From Prevotella sp. KH2C16 (lineage in GTDB: Bacteria; Bacteroidota; Bacteroidia; Bacteroidales; Bacteroidaceae): a stretch of 64,000 nt of DNA. Below are positions 1-8,055 of the stretch, piece after piece. The notes under the pieces are model-generated. The model ran no database searches. It was not told the origin of the DNA and saw only the letters and a list, made by a program, of their open reading frames with translations. Every line of letters begins with the position of its first letter. Position 1 is the first letter of the stretch. The position numbers and the translations under genes were made by a program. The DNA lies in NCBI RefSeq assembly GCF_900113305.1, contig NZ_FOOW01000004.1, positions 1 through 64,000 of the forward strand, written 5' to 3'.

Positions 1-468
1 TTTTACGAGGTTTTTGCCCTGCCGGCTGCAGGAGAGAGTTCTAATCTGCCCCTATCGAATATGAATGGGGACTCATCTAAAAGGACACAAACCAATTGGA
101 CACCTCAGAACTACAAAGAACTACTGGACAGAAAGAAGGAACTTCTTGAAAATGGGGACTTTATGGTAATGGACCTATGTAGTGAACTAAAAGGTATGGG
201 AATGTCTTATGATCACATCCTTTTGAGAGGGACAAGCCCGTGGGATCGCAGAAATCACGGACGAATGTTTATTTCATATATTGTTTTTTATGAAACTTAT
301 CCCGCTTTGGTTTCCAAAAATGACACGATAAGAACCATGGAGGTCCGCATCAAAGAAAAGGTCGACTTAGTGGAGACTTACAAGAAATATCCTGATGGTA
401 TAGAGCCGGGAATACTTGAATTTACGGTTACAGACTATAAATTCGCGAATAGAGTAAAAGATTGGTGA
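1..468 (+). CDS. Unrecognised protein, 5' end outside the window
   Basis: The reading frame is open from base 1 to the TGA at 466-468, so the gene probably begins upstream. The first ATG inside the window is at 61. The visible 155 residues are hydrophilic and rich in Lys, Glu and Tyr, with no signal peptide or membrane segment in view. No family was recognised. The C-terminal part, with a YKKYPDGIEPGILEF stretch, looks like a compact globular domain. The region is clearly more AT-rich than the sequence after about 1.8 kb and no operon partner follows. It could be the C-terminal domain of a larger protein or the remains of an accessory gene. Confidence 0.5.
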   Translation, partial: FYEVFALPAAGESSNLPLSNMNGDSSKRTQTNWTPQNYKELLDRKKELLENGDFMVMDLCSELKGMGMSYDHILLRGTSPWDRRNHGRMFISYIVFYETYPALVSKNDTIRTMEVRIKEKVDLVETYKKYPDGIEPGILEFTVTDYKFANRVKDW

Positions 469-930
469 TATTGATATCTATAGCATTTAGTATTACAGAG
501 GAAGAGCATTAGCGTTTGATTTGAGAAGTGGGATATATATAGAGTTTGACACCTATACACTCCATTGGGACAAGGGACTGTGCATGGTCAAGTGTATAAA
601 GTGGATTTAGACGGGAAATGATCCGATTATCCAACAATGCACGATTCATGAGTTATAAAGAGATGAAGTCGTACGGCTCTATTATCAGGTAGTGTAAATT
701 GAACTGGTTACCAAGGATTGCAATTATTTAACATCGATTTCTTTATCTTGTAAGCTGTTATTGATATCTATTCTGTACTCTTTTAATTTTCTTCTAAATT
801 ATCTTCATTTAGGGATGTAATGGAAATGTTTAGAAGTGGATACATTTTATCGTATTTATATAAATAGTTCATGATTATTTCACAGTGGAAAGGGAGTTGT
901 TGAAAGCTCTAATGCTTCCTCGTAGATAAA
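469..930. other. AT-rich intergenic stretch, possibly a decayed gene
   Basis: No intact gene is visible. Short gene-like fragments follow one another in different frames, for example HGQVYKVDLDGK, which ends in a stop near 620, and a 24-codon open stretch at 618-692 in another frame. This could be a frameshifted remnant related to the gene before it, but similarity to a known protein was not seen. Confidence 0.3.
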
Positions 931-1551
931 TCAATTTGAGCCTGGCAACACAACATCCTCTATGGGAGTTTGCTTATACCACATGTGTTTAATGTATGGA
1001 TACTTCTTCAAAACATGTTCAATAATTCTTTCATTATTATTCCCTGTCTTCCAATAATCAAAACAAGAGTAATAGTTGCTATAATCAGAAATTATGTCAA
1101 GATATATTTGTCTGTTATAACTACTTGGGCAACTGACAGCTTCACTAATAAGGTTTCTGTCGTCAAGCAATAAATAATCATCAGAAAGATTGTTTCTGCA
1201 GCTTATCATCTCTTGATAGCAGTTTTTCCCTAATATGTCAAACAGTTTGTTCTTATCAATAACAACGAAGAACAAATATCCTTTCTCGCGCAGCTTATCA
1301 CATAGGCTATTGGCGTTTTGTGTTGTAAATTGCTTGTTCTCTCCTCTTCTTAATTCATCAATATCTTTATAATTATCTCGGCAAATAATCCTTTTGATCA
1401 TTAAAAAATGTTCGTAAGCTAATGTGTCTTCTTCCAAGAGGGATTTCAACTGCATGTTAAGTTCTGTCTTAGGAACACAAGTTTCCTGGGAATGTACACA
1501 AATTGAATATTGCAAAATCAGCAACAGTATCATAGCATTTCTCATATGCAT
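931..1551 (-). CDS. Secreted cysteine-rich protein, unknown function
   Basis: The frame stays open to 1671. The start is placed at the ATG at 1551 (or 1545) because a hydrophobic signal peptide begins there (MILLLILQYSICVHSQ) and a promoter-like pair lies just upstream at 1594-1624, inside the longer frame. The mature protein is about 185 residues. It holds seven or more cysteines spread along the chain, which fits a disulfide-bonded periplasmic or secreted protein, and has no lipobox. No known domain was recognised. Like its left neighbour it is AT-rich compared with the rest of the window, which hints at a separate origin. The stop is TGA at 931-933. Confidence 0.6.
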   Translation of the reverse strand: MHMRNAMILLLILQYSICVHSQETCVPKTELNMQLKSLLEEDTLAYEHFLMIKRIICRDNYKDIDELRRGENKQFTTQNANSLCDKLREKGYLFFVVIDKNKLFDILGKNCYQEMISCRNNLSDDYLLLDDRNLISEAVSCPSSYNRQIYLDIISDYSNYYSCFDYWKTGNNNERIIEHVLKKYPYIKHMWYKQTPIEDVVLPGSN

Positions 1552-1593
1552 GTTTTCATTATTGGCATCACGGATAGTCGTGGATGCTCTCGG

Positions 1594-1624
1594 CAAAGAT
1601 AAATAAAAATTGCGAATTCCGCAA
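1594..1624 (-). promoter_or_regulatory. Bacteroidales-type promoter for the secreted protein
   Basis: On the minus strand TTGC (1624-1621) and TATCTTTG (1601-1594) are separated by about 19 bp, matching the Bacteroidales -33/-7 pattern. Transcription would begin near 1587, giving a leader of about 36 nt before the ATG at 1551. Confidence 0.5.
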
Positions 1625-1786
1625 CGGGTTTCGCTTTTTTGTTCGCGGATGCTGGTTGCCGTGCTGTCCATAGGTGGCAGGATGGGAAAATATCAATTAT
1701 AAAAGTTTTTATACCAAACCGAGAGCCTTCTGAAATATTATTCGTAATATTGCACTTACAGACAAACTCTTTCATAATAAATAGAT

Positions 1787-2284
1787 ATGTTCCACAAGAC
1801 AAGCAGGCTACTCATAACGCTCTCATGCCTTCTCCTGATCTCGCTACTGGCGGCATGCAACCGTAAGACGGAGTTTGAAGAGTTGAAGCGCATGACGACA
1901 ACGAAAAACGGACGGTACTACTTCGATGTGCTGGTATCCAACCCTCCAGACAGTATGGAAGTGCTGAAACGCCAAATGGCGGACTATTATAACCAGCGGA
2001 ACATGGAGGTGCGTAAGGGTGGCAAGGGGCGCTGTATATCTTCGATAAGATTCTATAAGAAGACGCGTTGCACCGCTTACTTCATCGACCACGATGAAGA
2101 CCCCGGCGGATGGTCGTCGTATGAGCTGGACTTCTGCGACGCTGAAATCGGGTTTGTCTCCCCAAACCGCCCTGGCGACCCTGACCCCCAAGGCACTTGC
2201 CTGCTTATCTTGTACGACAAGAACGGCGACGAGGCCTTTCGGGGCAACTTAAGGATGGACGCCGAAAACAATATCGTACCATAG
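1787..2284 (+). CDS. Small lipoprotein, unknown function
   Basis: 165 residues. The N-terminus is a lipoprotein signal (LLISLLAAC, lipid Cys24), so the product is probably anchored in the inner or outer membrane. The mature part is polar, with a segment of basic and aromatic residues (residues 60-90) and a proline-glycine rich patch (FVSPNRPGDPDPQG). No domain was recognised. The gene stands alone between the AT-rich edge and a second lipoprotein gene 89 bp downstream on the same strand, so the two could share a transcript. GC content here is already that of the rest of the window. Confidence 0.6.
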   Translation: MFHKTSRLLITLSCLLLISLLAACNRKTEFEELKRMTTTKNGRYYFDVLVSNPPDSMEVLKRQMADYYNQRNMEVRKGGKGRCISSIRFYKKTRCTAYFIDHDEDPGGWSSYELDFCDAEIGFVSPNRPGDPDPQGTCLLILYDKNGDEAFRGNLRMDAENNIVP

Positions 2285-2373
2285 CGTTTCGGGTGCTCGG
2301 AAAGCGAATGCCGACTAATCCGGGCAAGGACTGCAGCCAACAAAAATATCAGACCAACTAAGATGTTTACAAT

Positions 2374-2913
2374 ATGAGAATATGGACCCTCTTGATAGCC
2401 GCGGGTCTGTTGGCCATGTGCGGGTGCTCAGGCGGCAGGGGTCTTACCATAGATCACCCTGTGCACGACAGTCTGCGCATAGCGACGCAGGAGACCGATA
2501 CCGGTTGCAGAAGCCGGCTCATTCTGCCCCAAGGGGCGGAAAGATGCGTGTTGTTTGAGGTGGCTTGCGGGGACGGGAGCTCGCTTGACTTCCTGGAAGA
2601 CTGCATTCTGGAGTCGGCAGGGAGGGTGGGTGTATATGGTTTTTACAACGCCGCAGCCGACGGATGCCAATACTTGTTCTTCCATTATGCCACCCGCCGC
2701 CTCTACCTTACCTATGCCTGCTTCGCCAACTGCCAGCCACAAACCGCGTCTTTGGATTTTGAGAAAGAGGAAGTGATTCTCAAAAACGGCGACGCTTCCC
2801 CAGCGTCGAAGCCTGACACATTGTCTATTAGCACCCGCCGGGGATATTTCATTTGCAGCAAAGAGCACCTGTATGTCAAGGCAAAGATATTCCCCCTAAA
2901 CAAGCCGCGCTGA
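2374..2913 (+). CDS. Small lipoprotein, unknown function
   Basis: 179 residues with an N-terminal lipoprotein signal ending in LAMCGCSGG (lipid Cys16 or Cys18). The mature part looks beta-rich, with alternating hydrophobic and polar residues, three further cysteines in the middle (ILPQGAERC, EVAC, EDC) and a C-terminal basic tail. No family was recognised. It follows the previous lipoprotein gene by 89 bp on the same strand and is followed, 122 bp later, by bcp, which has its own -7 element. The two lipoproteins share no obvious sequence similarity. Confidence 0.6.
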   Translation: MRIWTLLIAAGLLAMCGCSGGRGLTIDHPVHDSLRIATQETDTGCRSRLILPQGAERCVLFEVACGDGSSLDFLEDCILESAGRVGVYGFYNAAADGCQYLFFHYATRRLYLTYACFANCQPQTASLDFEKEEVILKNGDASPASKPDTLSISTRRGYFICSKEHLYVKAKIFPLNKPR

Positions 2914-2994
2914 AAGAAATCCTGCACCGGGCGGCTAAGATCCTCCTTTTTTCAAATATTGAGGCCGCGCCATGGCGGTTTGAAAAAAATCCCT

Positions 2995-3002
2995 TATCTT
3001 TG
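2995..3002 (+). promoter_or_regulatory. -7 element upstream of bcp
   Basis: TATCTTTG lies 33 bp before the ATG at 3036, matching the Bacteroidales -7 box. A TTTG occurs upstream at 2979-2982, but only 12 bp away, so the -33 part is not convincing. Transcription would begin near 3009. Confidence 0.45.
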
Positions 3003-3035
3003 TCGGGAGATAATAAATACCAAAACAGACAGAAT

Positions 3036-3488
3036 ATGAAACAAGTGGGAGACAGGCTGCCGGAAATCCTCGGCAGGGATCAGGACGGTAATGAGATTAG
3101 GTTGAGCGACTTTGCGGGCCGCAAGCTCGTGCTCTACATTTACCCCAAGGACTCGACTCCGGGATGCACGAACGAGGCCTGCAACCTGCGCGACAACTAC
3201 GAGAGCTTCCTCGCCAAGGGCTATGCGGTCGTAGGGGCAAGCGTACAGGACGAGAAGTCGCACAAGAAATTCATCGAGAAATACCAGCTGCCGTTCCCGC
3301 TGATAGCCGACACGGAGAAGCGGCTCGTTACGGAGCTTGGAGTCTACGGCGAGAAGAAGATGTACGGGCGGACCACGATGGGCACCTTCCGCACCACTTT
3401 CATTGCCAACGAGCAAGGCGTCATCGAGCGCATTCTGGGGCCGAAGGACATCAAGGTGAAGGAACACGCTGAGCAGATTCTCGGATAG
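3036..3488 (+). CDS. bcp: Thioredoxin-dependent thiol peroxidase (Bcp/PrxQ type)
   Basis: 150 residues, the usual length of this peroxiredoxin group. It reduces hydrogen peroxide and organic hydroperoxides in the cytoplasm using thioredoxin. The peroxidatic cysteine is Cys44 in PKDSTPGCT and the resolving cysteine is Cys49, five residues later as in the PrxQ subgroup. The GTFRTTF segment is the usual active-site arginine region. The frame runs further upstream to 2853, but the ATG at 3036 is the natural start because the family begins with MKQVGDRLP and a -7 box precedes it. yaaA begins on the very next base after the stop, so the two are translated from one message and probably serve peroxide defence together. 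Confidence 0.93.
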   Translation: MKQVGDRLPEILGRDQDGNEIRLSDFAGRKLVLYIYPKDSTPGCTNEACNLRDNYESFLAKGYAVVGASVQDEKSHKKFIEKYQLPFPLIADTEKRLVTELGVYGEKKMYGRTTMGTFRTTFIANEQGVIERILGPKDIKVKEHAEQILG

Positions 3489-4250
3489 ATGCAGATACTG
3501 CTGGCGTGTGCAAAGACGATGAACGATGCAGCCCGGGCGGCAGCTCCTTTCTCGTCAGTCCCTAAGTTTCAGGACGAGGCGCGGCACTTCGCCCTCGACA
3601 TATGCGGGCTTAGTAAGGAAGAAATCTCACGGCTGCTGCATTGCAATGCCAGGATAGCCGCACAGAACAAGGCGCGCTACATGAATTTCTTCAATGAGGA
3701 AGAGCTGCTCCCGGCCGTCCTGGCCTACTATGGGCAGGCCTATAAGTATCTGAAGGCCGACAGCTTCACTCCCGACGACTTCCTCTTTGCACAGAATCAC
3801 CTCTGGATAGCCTCTTTCCTGTACGGCCTTCTGCGCCCTCTCGACGCCATCCACCCTTACCGCATGGAGGGCAAGGTGCGGCTGCCGTGGGCGCAGGGCA
3901 AGGATCTGTTCGGATTCTGGAAACCGCGGCTGACCGACTTCCTCATCGATGCCGTGCAGGCCGACGACGGCATCCTGCTGCATCTGGCGACAGAGGAATT
4001 CCAGCATCTCTTCGACTGGAAGCGAGTGGAAGAGAGCGTGCGCGTGGTGCAGCCGCAGTTCATGGTTCGCAAGGCCGACGGCCTGAAGACGGTCGTGGTG
4101 TATGCCAAAACCTGCCGGGGAGCCATGGCACGCTATGCGATAACCCGCCGGCTGGAGAAGCCGGAGGCTCTCAGGGAGTTTCAGTTTGAGGGCTTTGAAT
4201 ATCGCGGAGAATACGGCGATGCCGACAAGCCCTACTTCGTGATAGAGTAG
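3489..4250 (+). CDS. yaaA: Peroxide stress protein YaaA (DUF328/UPF0246)
   Basis: 253 residues, full length for the family. In E. coli YaaA limits intracellular free iron and so reduces Fenton damage during hydrogen peroxide stress; it also binds DNA. Family features visible are the start MQILLACAKTM (usually M-ILLSPAKTM), the stretch with YRMEGKVRLPW, and the end AITRRLEKPEALREFQFEGF. The ATG directly abuts the TAG of bcp with no spacing, so translation is likely coupled. Pairing a peroxidase with an iron-control protein makes functional sense. A 65-bp family A repeat starts 17 bp after the stop. Confidence 0.92.
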   Translation: MQILLACAKTMNDAARAAAPFSSVPKFQDEARHFALDICGLSKEEISRLLHCNARIAAQNKARYMNFFNEEELLPAVLAYYGQAYKYLKADSFTPDDFLFAQNHLWIASFLYGLLRPLDAIHPYRMEGKVRLPWAQGKDLFGFWKPRLTDFLIDAVQADDGILLHLATEEFQHLFDWKRVEESVRVVQPQFMVRKADGLKTVVVYAKTCRGAMARYAITRRLEKPEALREFQFEGFEYRGEYGDADKPYFVIE

Positions 4251-4267
4251 GGAGCCGTCTTCTGTCT

Positions 4268-4332
4268 GACAAAATCGGCGATTTCGTCGGATGATTTCGG
4301 CGATTTTGTGCGACAATCTCGCCGATTTTGTC
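4268..4332. repeat. Family A 22-bp-phased array, copy 1
   Basis: A 65-bp element that starts GACAAAATCGGCGA and ends TCGCCGATTTTGTC. The near-palindromic core TCG(G/C)CGA occurs three times at offsets 8, 30 and 52, exactly 22 bp apart. Copies of the same length and phasing are at 26856 and 61155. Copy 3 closely resembles the reverse complement of this copy. It sits just after yaaA and before a convergent terminator. Confidence 0.85.
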
Positions 4333-4385
4333 AGCTAAAATAAGTTGTTTTACTTTTCCGTTTGCCGTGAATGGGCATGCGGATA

Positions 4386-4436
4386 AAAACAACCGATGGA
4401 GCAGCCCGGGCTTTTCCATCGGTTAGATTGTTGTTT
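4386..4436. terminator. Bidirectional terminator hairpin
   Basis: AACCGATGGA (4391-4400) pairs with TCCATCGGTT (4415-4424), extended by AAACAA / TTGTTT outside. It lies between the convergent yaaA and DUF1573 genes, 17 bp from the stop of the latter, and can serve both. Confidence 0.7.
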
Positions 4437-4452
4437 CTGGGTGGTTCCGGCC

Positions 4453-5220
4453 TTAATTCAGGAGTCGGAACTTGTTGTCTCCCGCATTCCATTTCACCTT
4501 GAGCGGCTTGCCCTCCTTGCCGTTTACGACGGGGATGACCATGATGGATCGTGTAACCGTGTGCTTGCGAAAGTATCGGTAGCTGACGCGGATGGAAGTG
4601 CGCTCCCTGGCCTTCAGGGTGATTTTCTCCGGCATCTTGAGCACCGTGTTGTTGGGCCTGCGCCTAAACTCTATGGTCATCGGCTTGTCGGTATCGTTGG
4701 CCAGCTTGAGCTCATAGGCATGGCTTTGCCCCGGACTGAGGTCGGGAAACGGCAATATCTGCTGACTCATGTAGAGGCCCTGCCCATAGTAGTAAGGGTG
4801 GTCCTCTGTTACGGGATGGGGCATGGGCACTATATTGGCCTTGACCCATACGCGCTGATAGTTCTTTCCATTATTGAGAAGGACTACTACCTGCTTGACG
4901 AAGTTGCCCGACTTGTGGTCGGGGTCGAACTCCACTTTAATGTGGGCAGTCTCACCCGGCCGCACGCCTTTCTTCGTAAAGGCCGGCACGATGCAGCCGC
5001 ACCAGGTGTTGACATCGCTGATAGCCACCACCTGCCTGCCCGTATTCGTGAAGGTGAAGACCGTGCTCACCTTGCCGTCCTTCTCGTAGATACGGCCGAA
5101 GTCGTGGGCATGCTCGTTCGGCTGGAACTCTTTCAGGAAAACGGGCTGCCCGGTGCCGTCCTGTGCGGATATGGTTGTAAGCTGTAGGACGGAAAAGAGA
5201 AAGAGCAAATATCGTTTCAT
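4453..5220 (-). CDS. DUF1573 secreted protein
   Basis: 255 residues with a signal peptide (cleavage near TTISAQ|DG). The DUF1573 domain, an immunoglobulin/ASH-like fold common in Bacteroidota envelope proteins, covers about residues 35-130: HDFGRIYEKDGKVSTVFTFTNTG is the hallmark start and TWCGCIVPAFTKKGVRPGE contains the conserved paired cysteines. The second half is another beta-rich domain that ends in a repeat-like stretch (MVIPVVNGKEGKPLKVKWN). Precise function is unknown for the family. It lies 79 bp downstream of PUL 1 on the same strand, but a GC-rich hairpin at 5246-5274 separates them, so it may not belong to that operon. Confidence 0.85.
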   Translation of the reverse strand: MKRYLLFLFSVLQLTTISAQDGTGQPVFLKEFQPNEHAHDFGRIYEKDGKVSTVFTFTNTGRQVVAISDVNTWCGCIVPAFTKKGVRPGETAHIKVEFDPDHKSGNFVKQVVVLLNNGKNYQRVWVKANIVPMPHPVTEDHPYYYGQGLYMSQQILPFPDLSPGQSHAYELKLANDTDKPMTIEFRRRPNNTVLKMPEKITLKARERTSIRVSYRYFRKHTVTRSIMVIPVVNGKEGKPLKVKWNAGDNKFRLLN

Positions 5221-5245
5221 CTTGTTGTCTCGTTAGTTTGAAGAA

Positions 5246-5274
5246 GAGCGCCCGCCCTTTGAGGACGGGCGCTC
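5246..5274 (-). terminator. GC-rich hairpin at the end of PUL 1
   Basis: GAGCGCCCG and CGGGCGCTC form a strong stem directly after the last PUL 1 gene. The U-tract on the minus strand is poor (CTTCTTC), so it may act as a partial terminator or as a 3' end protector that lowers read-through into the DUF1573 gene. Confidence 0.55.
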
Positions 5275-5299
5275 GGTTTATGATGAATAAGACGAATTC

Positions 5300-6754
5300 C
5301 TATTCATAGAAATTGATGGAGCTGATAGATGCATATCTTTTACCCCAGCTATAGCTCAAATAGTTCCAGTAGTAACTGTCCGTATTCAGTTTGGCTTTCA
5401 CTCTCACATAGCGTGTGCTTATTGCACCATAAAATACGAATACATAATTTGAAGACCAACCGCTACCGATATTTACGGGAGTATGCTCACTGGTGTTTCC
5501 AATAGATGTCCAATTGGAGTTGTCTCCACTGAATTCAACAGTAAAGCCATCGCCAACCATACTGTCAAGGTTGAATCCTGTGATTTGGTGAACGGCACCG
5601 AGGTCGATGACAAACTCAGCAGCAGACTCCTTGACAGAGAACGGCCAGTAGCCTTGGCTCTTGAAGGTGTTGAATCCATCAACGGTAAGACCGGCTCCGG
5701 AAGCTGACAGAGCCATCCATGCCGAGTTAGAGATGGCAGAGCCTGATACGGCCGTTGCGTTGTCGTTGATCAGCGTCTCGTTAACCTTGACCACGATATA
5801 CACATTGCTCATCGGTGAGGTCTGTCCACCGGAATAGGATGCTGTGAGCCTGACAGGAATCACATATTCTCCTACAGGAAGAGCGTGCGAAGCATTGTTA
5901 GGGTCAGACACCGTGAGTGGAGTGTCGGAGGAGGTCTGCCCGGCATCAATCTTTCCAGCAGAGATCTTTAACTGGCTGAGAATATTAGCAGGTACTTCAG
6001 CATAGGCTTTGCCGCTCTCTGTGTTGTAGGCTGTTATGAGACTGTTGTCGAATTCTCCACGGATGGAAACCTCAGAGTTGTCGTTGGCATACATGCTGAA
6101 GTCATAAGAAGCCGCAATGTTACCGAATACGCCTGCCGGTGTGTTGGCTATACTTACGGTCTGGGTCGGTTCGCTGGAAACCTTTATGAAGTCTTTGGCT
6201 GCATTGTTGAGGACAATATAGGCCACGCTATAGGTATCGTCAATACCGGCTTTATAGGAGGATGTTCCCTTGTCGTCGTTTAGGATTTTCAAGCGGACGG
6301 GCACCAGATAGGCTTCCTCCGTGAGATAGGTACAGGCTTCCTTGGGAAGAGTAACATTCAGAGTCGTGTCGGCAGCGTTGGTACCGGGTTTAATGACTAC
6401 TTGAGAGATTTGAATGGCACTTAGCGCCTGTGCAGGTAACGACTTGAAAGAAGCCTTGTTTGCCACATTATAGGTGCCGACCAGCGTTGTGTCTACTTCC
6501 GCCCCGACCATGATGGTGGCATCCGTGTTATACTGAGCCTTAACATTGAAGGCTCCATCAACGGTGCCGAATATACCGATAGGAGTGTTGTAGATGGTTT
6601 TCGTATTTACCGTAGAGGTATTGGTGTCGAAGAATACGATGTTATAGTCGCTACCATATACATCGTATGTGTCATCGTCATCGCTACAGCCCGTGAGGGC
6701 TGCTGTCCCGAAGAACAGTGCCCCGCTAAGCAATAATATATTCTTTAGTTTCAT
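5300..6754 (-). CDS. Surface lipoprotein with two DUF1735 domains and a C-terminal F5/8C domain (PUL 1)
   Basis: 484 residues from the ATG at 6754; the frame also extends to a TTG at 6763. The lipoprotein signal ends at Cys23 and is followed by SDDDD, matching the acidic surface-export signal known from Bacteroides. Two DUF1735 (BT_3987-like N-terminal) domains follow in tandem, about residues 30-185 and 190-325; each starts with a SxxxxNTPxGxFG-type strand. The last 140 residues form an F5/8 type C (discoidin-like) beta-sandwich with VIDLGAVHQITGF and RYVRVKAKL. It is probably a surface glycan-binding protein. It is the last gene of PUL 1, 33 bp after the LamG gene. The PUL 2 and PUL 4 homologues have only one DUF1735 domain. 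Confidence 0.85.
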   Translation of the reverse strand: MKLKNILLLSGALFFGTAALTGCSDDDDTYDVYGSDYNIVFFDTNTSTVNTKTIYNTPIGIFGTVDGAFNVKAQYNTDATIMVGAEVDTTLVGTYNVANKASFKSLPAQALSAIQISQVVIKPGTNAADTTLNVTLPKEACTYLTEEAYLVPVRLKILNDDKGTSSYKAGIDDTYSVAYIVLNNAAKDFIKVSSEPTQTVSIANTPAGVFGNIAASYDFSMYANDNSEVSIRGEFDNSLITAYNTESGKAYAEVPANILSQLKISAGKIDAGQTSSDTPLTVSDPNNASHALPVGEYVIPVRLTASYSGGQTSPMSNVYIVVKVNETLINDNATAVSGSAISNSAWMALSASGAGLTVDGFNTFKSQGYWPFSVKESAAEFVIDLGAVHQITGFNLDSMVGDGFTVEFSGDNSNWTSIGNTSEHTPVNIGSGWSSNYVFVFYGAISTRYVRVKAKLNTDSYYWNYLSYSWGKRYASISSINFYE

Positions 6755-6787
6755 TGTATTCAAAATTGATGATTATAGTTTTGAATT

Positions 6788-8023
6788 TTAGTATGGACAC
6801 TTGTGGTTGGGAATCCATGAAGGAGCACCTGAGCGTGGCAGGGCATTGTAGCCATGCCCTGTCCAGTCGCGGACAAAGGTTTTGGTCTGACCGTCTATGT
6901 CAGTAGCCTGAATCATATCGTCCGGACCTTGGAAGCGCCAGTAGGCTATCAAGCCCTCTGACTTGGGATCTACATAGCAGATGTTATTGAGCAACTGTGC
7001 CGGGGTACGAGCCACATTCCATACGCGGAACTCGCTGACACGGCCGTTCAGATAACGCCCGCCGGCAGAGTAGCCGATGGCGAACGGGCCGTTGTTGTCG
7101 CCATAAGATGTGCCATAGTCATAACTCCAGACGAGTGAGATATCGCCCGTAGCCTCGACAGGACTTCCGTCCATCTCAACTCCGTCGAGATACATGTGGA
7201 TATTAGAGCCGTTGTATACGCAGGCGAAGTGGCACCATTTGCCTGTTGGGAAGTGAGTCTGGAAAGTTGTAGCGTGGGCTTTACCCTTATCGGGCTGATC
7301 CCAGCGTGGTGCGCCTGTCTTACCACCTGCCAACTGTAATTGGTCAGGATCACAGGAAACATCACCGAAACGCAGCAGGAAGTTCTCCTCGCATCCCATC
7401 AGAGAAGAGATGTATGGGTTGCTGTGTTGGAAGTCGTTTACATACACCTTACACTCCATAGTCAACTGGGAGAGGTGCCCCAGCTTCTCGTTGTTACGGA
7501 AGCCTGGTACGAGGAAGGCCTTACCATTGATGTCGGCAACATCTACGGTAATGATGGGCACGAATACGATGTAAGCCACCGAACCGGCCTCGAGCAAGTT
7601 GCCGTCGCTCTTTACGCGGATGGGTAAGCAATAGCTCTTGCCCTCTTCAAACTTGGTAGGATCTGCAATCATTAACTTAGCCAGAGAAGAAACATGCTGG
7701 CCTGGCTGGATGGTTACATTAGGATTCGCAATGCTGTAAGCATCGGCAGGAGGTGCTACATAGTCAGAGTTGTTGGTTGCGTTATAAGCATCCAGCAGCT
7801 CGGGAGCCGCCTCGAAAGTTGCATTCACAGGGGCATTCACGATACCTGTGCATGAAAGGGTGAGGTCAACACTGTCGTTGCCCTCGAAACCCTTACGGAT
7901 GGTATTCTTTTCCATTGTTCCTGAGATGTATACCACATCATCGTAGTCGGCATTGCCCTTCATTTCGCAGGATGCCATGGCCACGGCCATCAGGCCAAGA
8001 ACGATATATTTCAGTTTATTCAT
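6788..8023 (-). CDS. DUF1735-LamG surface lipoprotein (PUL 1)
   Basis: 411 residues with lipid Cys19. Residues 25-165 form a DUF1735 domain ending in an AYIVFVPI strand. Residues 170-385 form a LamG / concanavalin-like domain with the typical LTMECKVYV, GKWCHFACVYNGSNIHMYLDG and GRVSEFRVWNVARTPAQL segments. Such proteins bind carbohydrate at the cell surface, so a glycan-binding role beside SusCD is inferred. The C-terminus ends in NHKCPY, and the PUL 2 copy ends in NQKCPF, a small conserved cysteine motif. Spacing to the GH18 gene is 32 bp, so it is translated from the PUL 1 message. Confidence 0.85.
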   Translation of the reverse strand: MNKLKYIVLGLMAVAMASCEMKGNADYDDVVYISGTMEKNTIRKGFEGNDSVDLTLSCTGIVNAPVNATFEAAPELLDAYNATNNSDYVAPPADAYSIANPNVTIQPGQHVSSLAKLMIADPTKFEEGKSYCLPIRVKSDGNLLEAGSVAYIVFVPIITVDVADINGKAFLVPGFRNNEKLGHLSQLTMECKVYVNDFQHSNPYISSLMGCEENFLLRFGDVSCDPDQLQLAGGKTGAPRWDQPDKGKAHATTFQTHFPTGKWCHFACVYNGSNIHMYLDGVEMDGSPVEATGDISLVWSYDYGTSYGDNNGPFAIGYSAGGRYLNGRVSEFRVWNVARTPAQLLNNICYVDPKSEGLIAYWRFQGPDDMIQATDIDGQTKTFVRDWTGHGYNALPRSGAPSWIPNHKCPY

Positions 8024-8055
8024 TATCTTTTTCCTTTTAAAACTAAGATTGAATG

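Noticed and set aside
618..692. A 24-codon open frame with gene-like composition
   Set aside because: Too short, no ribosome-binding site, and it appears to continue a frame broken by a shift; kept only as a possible remnant.
1552..1671. N-terminal extension of the secreted cysteine-rich protein
   Set aside because: It would place 40 polar residues before the signal peptide, and a promoter-like pair lies within it.
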